NCBI RefSeq assembly: GCF_003573695.1 | Contig: NC_039363.1 | Span: 123,921,302 to 123,985,301 of the forward strand | DNA from: Papaver somniferum | Lineage: Eukaryota > Streptophyta > Magnoliopsida > Ranunculales > Papaveraceae | DNA: 64,000 bases | Direction of reading: 5' to 3' | Part shown: in pieces, positions 58,194 through 64,000 of the stretch | Position numbering within the stretch: the first letter of the stretch is position 1 | Layout of the letters: each line of letters opens with the position of its first letter | The notes under the pieces: model-generated | Databases searched by the model: none | What the model was told of the DNA's origin: nothing | What the model saw: only the letters and a program-made list of their open reading frames with translations | Program-made: the position numbers and the translations under genes

Positions 58194-58606
58194 CTACTTC
58201 CCCTTGGAAGACTCGACGCGATCAGCGGGATTCTTCGGTTGAGACGAAGGAACACTTCCCCCCGAAGAGGGACCTGAAGAGTAAGTCAAGGGCTTGGGCA
58301 TAGGAAGACAAGGATACTTCTTAACAATACCATGTTCCTTCAGAAGGTTCTGTTCGATCTTGTTCAAATTCTTGTAAATCTCCTCGGCCAGATGACAACG
58401 AGCCTTATGAGTAATAACGGTGGCCTTGAGTTCAGATTGTGACAACAAAGATGTCAGTCGAGCCACCTCCTTGGCTGATTCCTTCGACGCTGCATCCCTA
58501 GATCTTGTTAGCCATTCGAAATACTTAGCTTGACCCTCTTGGTATGCTAGGGAAGATTGAGCCTTTTCAAGCCTTTCATTTGCGAGGTTAAGCTGTCCCT
58601 CGATCT

Positions 58607-58677
58607 CTGAAAAAGAAAACACAAATGGGTTAGAAATCTAAATTACGAAGACCGTTCACGACCAAACAAGTGTATAC
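58607..58677 (-). other. Intron in the antisense gene (best supported)
   Basis: Minus strand: donor GAAG|GTATACACTTG, acceptor TTTTCTTTTTCAG|AGATCG, 71 bp. Removal keeps the coiled-coil frame open across the junction; without removal a stop follows. Confidence 0.8.
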
Positions 58678-60701
58678 CTTCGACCCTAGCCGAATCTATT
58701 TCATATTCATTAACTACAACATCCCGGGCTTCGTCAAGAAAATCATACTCGTCCGAAATTTTCTTATAATCCAACCGAAGATTTGTAAGGGCAAACTGAC
58801 ACTCAGCCAACTCTAACTGCTTCATGGAGTCTAAATGTCGAAGGTGATTGACTTCATTACTCATCTCTTATATCCCCTTAGTAAGCTGGTACATATTTAT
58901 TTCAAGGTCCTTCTCAGAGTCCACTAAACGAGCGACATCGGCCCGAGAAGCAGCTAAAGCATTACTAAGGGCATGGGCCTCGACTCTGGCATCATCCCTC
59001 TCCCGAACGAGCTGCTGTATATAATCCCGAGCTTCAGGATCATGAGATGAACGAGCTTGACACAGCTCCTCTTCCAAGCTTTCCACCCTGGTTTCTAAAA
59101 GAAAAATACCCTCACGAGCCTCACATAGATTCTCACGATTCCATAACAAAACACCATCAAACTGGCGACGATCATAGTTATAACGATTCTGCATATCAAC
59201 CATATGCTCTCGTCGTTGTCGATATTGAGCCATCAATTCATTATGGTCATCTGCCCGAGCATTCCACTTATCAGCCTCATCTTTGATTTTCTCCACCAGT
59301 TCCCAAATCCGAGAAGCTTGACGAGTCTTCTCATTCCGAAGCCATGTTAATTCTCGGATATCGACCGGTGAAGATAGGGCCGGGAGACTCAGACAGCACA
59401 CTAAGAAGACGAAAGGGAGCGACGAAGAAAAGAATAGAGGAGAAAACAAACCTTTGGAAGACGAGGCGTCATTACGAGCCTTCTCCAAATCACTACTAAC
59501 CAGTGCAATCTCATTACGAATCTTCTCCTCTTCAGCACCAAGCCGCTCTTTCCCCTTCAGCCGATTCTTCAATTCCAATATCTCCTCGTCCTTAGTAGGG
59601 ATGAGCGCCTTAGCATCGGTCAAATCACCTTATCTATGACGAAACTTTGCCTCCAACTTAAGGGCCTTCTCTTTGAAGAACTGGTACAAGGTATGATTAC
59701 AATGTTCGCTTCTCATCATCTATTTTAATAACAAGACACTATAACTGTAAAAAATCCACAACATTATATTACTTGGCTCATAGGGAACTTATAACGCCTT
59801 ACGTCAAGAATCCGCTGCCGAGGAAAACCGTATTGGTACCCATTGACAATTGCCATCATATCATCAATAGAAGACGGAGGATCGACTAAAAGACTAGTGG
59901 AAGTAGCTCCCAAATCCTTCTCCCAGATATCCGAAACCTCATCATGGGACGTTAGTTACATCCTCTGACGGGTGAAATCATCGGAACTCTTCTTACCTGG
60001 GATCACTGGAGAAGGGTTTGGCACGAACATCAAATTATTCTTCATCATCCAGTCAAGTGTAGCATCATCACCATCTTGCATCATGGACCTCTCAAAACCC
60101 TCCGAAGACGCCTCAGCGGAAGCCTCATCAACATCATCGTCTTTTCTAGCATCAGAATTTCTCTTAGCCTAGGCATCGACGTCTTCACCAGCAGAACTCT
60201 CTTCCATATCAGTTACTTTTTCTCCACCAGTCTCGCCAAGAACATCCCACTCATCATTTGGAGGGATCAAGGAGAAGTCTGAAGCCAACCCCATAGAAGC
60301 ACCAAGGTCATCCTGCCCACCAGAGGAGTGAATCTTGCCAAAAGAGAATTTCGGACCCAATCCACTGGGAATCGTGGGTTGAATATCAACATCTTCGTTC
60401 CTCTGGGTCGGAGGAGGAGGGAATATATGCTAATTAGCGGGTATATATCCTTGACCTCCATGGGCAATCTCTTTTGCATTAGCTCCACGACAGTATCTCC
60501 TTGACCGCCAGGGGCAATCTCTTTCTCACCATCCTCGTAATTGTGAGGAGAATTCCTTGTACGCTCTTCATCATCGGTAGATTCCTCTTCCTCCTCGGAA
60601 AGCTCATCATTCACTGGGCTGGTAACCTCATCGGGAATTTCAGTCTCCTCAAAAACATCGGTGGAAGATTGAACCGGACCTATATTTTTCTTCTTTGTTA
60701 T

Positions 60702-60811
60702 CTAAGGACATAGTACAGTGTATTCAAGAAGGCAATTTTCTCCGTCCTACGATCAAATCAAACTAAGAAGAAAAGGGGCAAATATACACATAAGTTCACA
60801 AAAAGTCATAC
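60702..60811 (-). other. Intron in the antisense gene
   Basis: Minus strand: donor TCAAG|GTATGACTT, acceptor TATGTCCTTAG|ATAAC, 110 bp. The next exon starts ITKKKNIGPVQSSTDVFEE, a good open frame. An alternative acceptor TTCTTAG lies inside. Confidence 0.65.
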
Positions 60812-62200
60812 CTTGACATTAGAAACATCCTTCGGAGGAAGGGTAGCGTCGGAGCTTTCCTCTTTGTCTACATCAGCAGCATCGAAGGCATACTCAAACT
60901 CCATACCATCAAAATTTAACTTCTAAGGGCAGAAGTTACCATAACGAGCTGGTGCACTATCACGAGGCTGACTACCAGCAACAGGGTTCTATCCATGCTG
61001 ACCAGGTACCCAATCATAAGCCCAAGGACCGACAACCTCAATAACGGTGACGTGCCACTCATAATCATGATCACGCTTGAACCGCTCACAAGCAGGGAAA
61101 AGTTTTTTCTGAGAAGTTTCTTCAGTGCCAGGTACGTATCGGAGCTTCGAGCCACTCACCTCACTCAGGAGACGGACCCCACCCTGGGAAGCAAGAATAG
61201 TACGAATACCGACGCTTCATGGCTTACGATTCTTATTATTAACATAGTCACCAAAGGAAGCATTGAAGTTCTAAGGAGTATACCAATTTCTCTCAGCCGG
61301 TTTAGGAATGTAGTAGGTCATCGTCGTCTCCCCCTTACTCCGAAGGTAGCACTCCTTAAGCGACCGAAGGTAATTCCCAAACAGCTGTACCACCGAGCGA
61401 CAATGAGTATGTGGAGTAGAGCCCTCGCGATGAGCCAAGACGTCGTAATAAAAGGAGTCACCCGACTTATACAGGGGCAACATAAGGCCAGCCTCGAAGT
61501 CCCTCACGGTTTTCAGCAGATGAAAGTCATCGTACTTATAATTCTTAATCAAATCATAAGTGAGATCGTCATCGGGAGCATAAAACTTAACGTCGAAATC
61601 TTCGAGATCATGCTTTACCTTGAACGCCTCGAGATCTATGTGTTTAAAAGTAACCTTCTTTTTACCAACCGAGACGCTTCGTATAACTGGGGAAGCATCA
61701 GAATCATCAACTTTATCCGACGATGGCCTCTTTGGGGGACTCATATCCTAAGCTTTCCTCTTGGTTGGCGGATTTCTTGATGGATCAGCCTTCGGCGCAG
61801 CACCTGGAAAATTTCCCCTTCATTGGAGAAGTAGGTGGGGGGACCGTAGACTTCTGAGAAGGCTTCGTAGTAGGAGCAATACAACGAAGATGATGTATAA
61901 CTAGCGGCTCAGCACGTTGAGGAGTAGGAGACGACGCATTCGTCGGTTCAGCACGCTGAGATGCATAAGGACGATTAACAGCATATCGGGAACCTTGAGA
62001 ACTCCTCGGCGGATCCCCTCTATTGGCAGACGAAACTCGGAGACCATACGCAGACGAAGTCTTCTGATCTCGAAGATCTGGCTGGGAAGACCTAGGTAGA
62101 CCACCCTTCGACGGAAATGCATCAGGACTTTTGGATGGTGGCGATCTATAAGGGCTCGATGGTGGAGTCTGATATGGAATCCGATGACGATCAGCCATAT

Positions 62201-62533
62201 CTGCAAGCAAAACGAACAAAGAAAGTGATGAAGTTCACAAAACGAAGATTTGAAGACTTATGTCATTTGCCAGAAATATCATCAGAAACACAGAGATAAG
62301 CAACCCAGTAAAATCTAGAAAACCTAAAATTCACAAAATCAAGGAACCTTAATCCAGTCATGACCATCAAAAACTAGATTTAAACAATCAACGGGGAATC
62401 CTTAGGTTTCATGATAAAGAACATGGGAAAGTATATAAACTTTCGTATATTTGTTTTTCATCACGAAACCTAGGTACAATAGCAGAAAAAGAAAACCGAT
62501 CGAAAGCAAATAAGAATTGGAGGAAATCCATAC
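62201..62533 (-). other. 5' UTR intron of the antisense gene
   Basis: Minus strand: donor GATTCAG|GTATGG at 62533, acceptor TTTTGCTTGCAG|ATATGG ending at 62201, three bases before the ATG at 62198. It is 333 bp and AT-rich. Confidence 0.65.
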
Positions 62534-62706
62534 CTGAATCAGAAGTATCAATAAGGGGATGAAGACGATCCGCAAACACCTGAAGAGCAGCACCATCAGG
62601 AGTAAAGAGATAAAGAACAAAAGAAGAGAATGGAACAGTTCAGAGAATATGAACTGACAAGAGAATGAAGAAAGAATGAAATTTATTTCAATGACATCGT
62701 CTCTCC

Positions 62707-62714
62707 TATTTATA
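62707..62714 (-). promoter_or_regulatory. TATA box of the antisense gene
   Basis: Minus-strand TATAAATA (within TTTTTTATAAATAGG) is 165 bp from the 3' LTR. A start about 30 bp below would give a first exon of about 150 bp ending at the donor at 62533. So the antisense gene has a promoter outside the LTR. Confidence 0.65.
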
Positions 62715-62860
62715 AAAAAGATGATAAAACCGTCCCACTATTCAAGAAGGAGTTATTGCAAGGAGTGGGAAACGTGCCCTAAAATCTAGGGGAAGTTATT
62801 GTGGAAAGATAAAGAAGCTGTGAAGACAGTTTTCTTCTAACTATGACTAACATCCAAATC

Positions 62861-62878
62861 AGAAGAAAAGGGGCAAAT
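62861..62878 (+). other. Polypurine tract of the Tat-type element
   Basis: AGAAGAAAAGGGGCAAAT directly precedes the 3' LTR start TGTATACACATA. Confidence 0.85.
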
Positions 62879-63842
62879 TGTATACACATAATTCATCATT
62901 TTCCACGTGTCGGAAGAGTTACACGTGAAGGATGCACATCCTGATACATCAAGGCACGATGCTACGTCTCTACACCCGAAGGACAGCTGTCATCTACACA
63001 TGTTCATCATCGAGCGGATCCGACGACTAAGAAACTAGGAGCACTGAAGTATCAAGCCACTGAGAAGGACTGAAGAACACCCTAGGATCTACTTTATTCC
63101 ATCTCGAGGAGGACCCAAGATCAACGGTGGAGATTGGACATACTGACGTAGATGGGACAGAAGCCGCAGACACCTGTCTGACGCGTGCAAACGACCCAAA
63201 CACCCTCATTAAACACCCTAAACATAGAGTACGTGTCAATCAACCTGTGGAGGAGAAATAGGTGACCCATCGTTACCAAGCATGACCGTTGAGAGCCATC
63301 GGTCGAGAACGAAGATACCAGCGGGATTAGCACAAAGATCGAGAAGATAAGGTTGCAACTGTCTCAGACAATGGACCCCATGTAACATCCCCTGTAAATA
63401 CCCCTCTCCACTGAGAGAAAAGGGGTCGACTAGTTTTGAGGGAGCATAGGAGATCTTAAGAGAGAGATATAGGAAGAGTAAGTATGAATTCCATTTCCCC
63501 CTTTAGCTTCGTAATTCGCACAAAATCATTTGACTATCATTGTAACTCTTCATTACATAGTGAAACTCCAACCCCCGTGGATGTAGGCCTAAGTGCTGAA
63601 CCACGTAAATCTTTGTCTCATTTACATTCAGCACTTTATTTTATGTTTTATTATTATTCCTTAATCGTATGCATGGTTTAATTAATTCCCCTGTGACCAG
63701 ACGATGACGAGCCCGAAGGCTCATAGTTTGATAGGCTTCGAACTCATACGGTCTTATACGTATTGCACCTCTCCCAATGATTTTGTATGAAATGCGAATA
63801 TTTTCTGTAAACATTTAGATACCATCGTTATTTATGTGTTCA
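62879..63842 (+). repeat. 3' LTR of the Tat-type gypsy element
   Basis: It is 964 bp and co-linear with the 5' LTR, with scattered substitutions, including loss of the TATA box (TGTAAATA near 63396). Confidence 0.9.
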
Positions 63843-63847
63843 CAATC

Positions 63848-64000
63848 TAGTTCCTTCAGTGCTAGGGAAGTATCGGAGCTTCGAGCCACTCACCTCACTC
63901 AGGAACGAACCTCAACTTGGGAAGCAAGAATAGTACGACGACCGACGCTCCATGGCTTACGATTCCTACTATTAACATAGTCACCAAAGGAAGCATTGAA
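63848..64000 (-). mobile_element. Fragment of a second Tat-type element (antisense-gene region)
   Basis: It repeats 61118-61273 (for example CGGAGCTTCGAGCCACTCAC and TTAACATAGTCACCAAAGGA) with a few changes. So the element continues beyond the window, or the neighbour inserted into a relative. Confidence 0.85.

Larger units (their letters stand above)
58194..62200 (-). pseudogene. Antisense multi-exon gene of the Tat-type element (gypsy-type transposon domain and coiled coil)
   Basis: Minus strand. The ATG at 62198 opens an Arg/Pro/Ser-rich region (MADRHRIPYQTPPSSPYRSP). 61744-61271 contains KKVTFKHIDLEAF, FHLLKTVRDFEAGLMLPLY and RSVVQLFGNYLRSLKECY, like the 'putative gypsy type transposon' domain (PF04195). 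Next come an acidic region (DELSEEEEESTDDEE, near 60600) and a long coiled coil (59623-58680: KDEEILELKNRLKGKERL, LVRERDDARVEAHALS). The last exon (58606-58194) ends VESSKGK. Introns are likely at 60702-60811, about 59720-59802, about 59401-59451 and 58607-58677; the last restores V-E-E-I-E exactly. About eight stops and several shifts show decay. The function is unknown. Confidence 0.75.
52875..63842 (+). mobile_element. Ty3/gypsy Tat-type element with antisense gene
   Basis: It is about 11 kb: LTRs 52875-53836 and 62879-63842, PBS 53842-53860, gag, protease joined to integrase, an antisense multi-exon gene, and PPT 62861-62878. RT and RNase H are missing. Tat-lineage elements (for example Retand) are known to carry antisense ORFs between pol and the 3' LTR. 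No target duplication: flanks are GCTTC and CAATC. Confidence 0.9.

Noticed and set aside
61917..62299. Plus-strand Arg-rich frames
   Set aside because: They are opposite the antisense gene's Pro/Ser/Arg-rich first coding exon, a composition effect.

Overview
The window is nuclear DNA of a flowering plant, probably a eudicot. It is AT-rich, carries spliceosomal GT-AG introns, and holds a SKIP2/VIER-type F-box/LRR gene, CYP71-like and SKP1-like sequences, LINE-1 elements with DUF4283 ORF1 and RNase H, copia elements primed by tRNA-iMet, Tat/Ogre-type gypsy elements, Helitron and Harbinger-like remnants. I cannot name the species; a basal eudicot is only a guess. About 80% of the window is mobile DNA and only one gene looks clearly functional, the F-box gene at 3965-5674 (minus strand).

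Layout. 1-8.4 kb: a Tourist-like MITE (405-953) with palindromic inserts, then the F-box/LRR gene with quiet flanks. 8.4-25.9 kb: a gypsy pol scrap, then a complete but decayed copia element (9369-17654) with a perfect ATTAG target duplication. A broken Helitron helicase follows, and then further copies of the same copia family (LTRs at 19717-20267 and 21182-23689) with gag-like remains. 25.9-31.1 kb: a decayed LINE-1 on the minus strand. 33-35.2 kb: a SKP1-like ORF, a P450 pseudogene and a second, frameshifted SKP1-like copy.

35.5-40 kb: a compact group of four small TATA-driven genes: two SANT/Myb-like pseudogenes, a CCHC+GRF zinc-finger gene and an orphan ORF. A Harbinger-like terminus lies on the left, a possible one on the right, and a gypsy LTR-gag piece sits inside. 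41-43.8 kb: LTR fragments of copia type.

43.8-52.9 kb: a minus-strand gypsy element of Ogre/Tat type. It keeps two about 2.15-kb LTRs, a PBS, part of gag and protease, but its polymerase is gone. In its 3' part is a satellite-like array of about 75-bp monomers in a 302-bp four-monomer higher-order repeat.

52.9-63.8 kb: a second Tat-type gypsy element on the plus strand, with 0.96-kb LTRs, PBS, gag, protease joined directly to integrase (RT and RNase H deleted) and PPT. Between integrase and the 3' LTR lies an antisense multi-exon coiled-coil gene with its own TATA box and introns. The last 150 bases repeat part of that antisense gene.

The strongest leads are the antisense spliced gene, the higher-order array inside the gypsy element, and the four-gene Harbinger-like cassette. 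LTR similarities and copy numbers were judged by eye; no alignment or database search was run.
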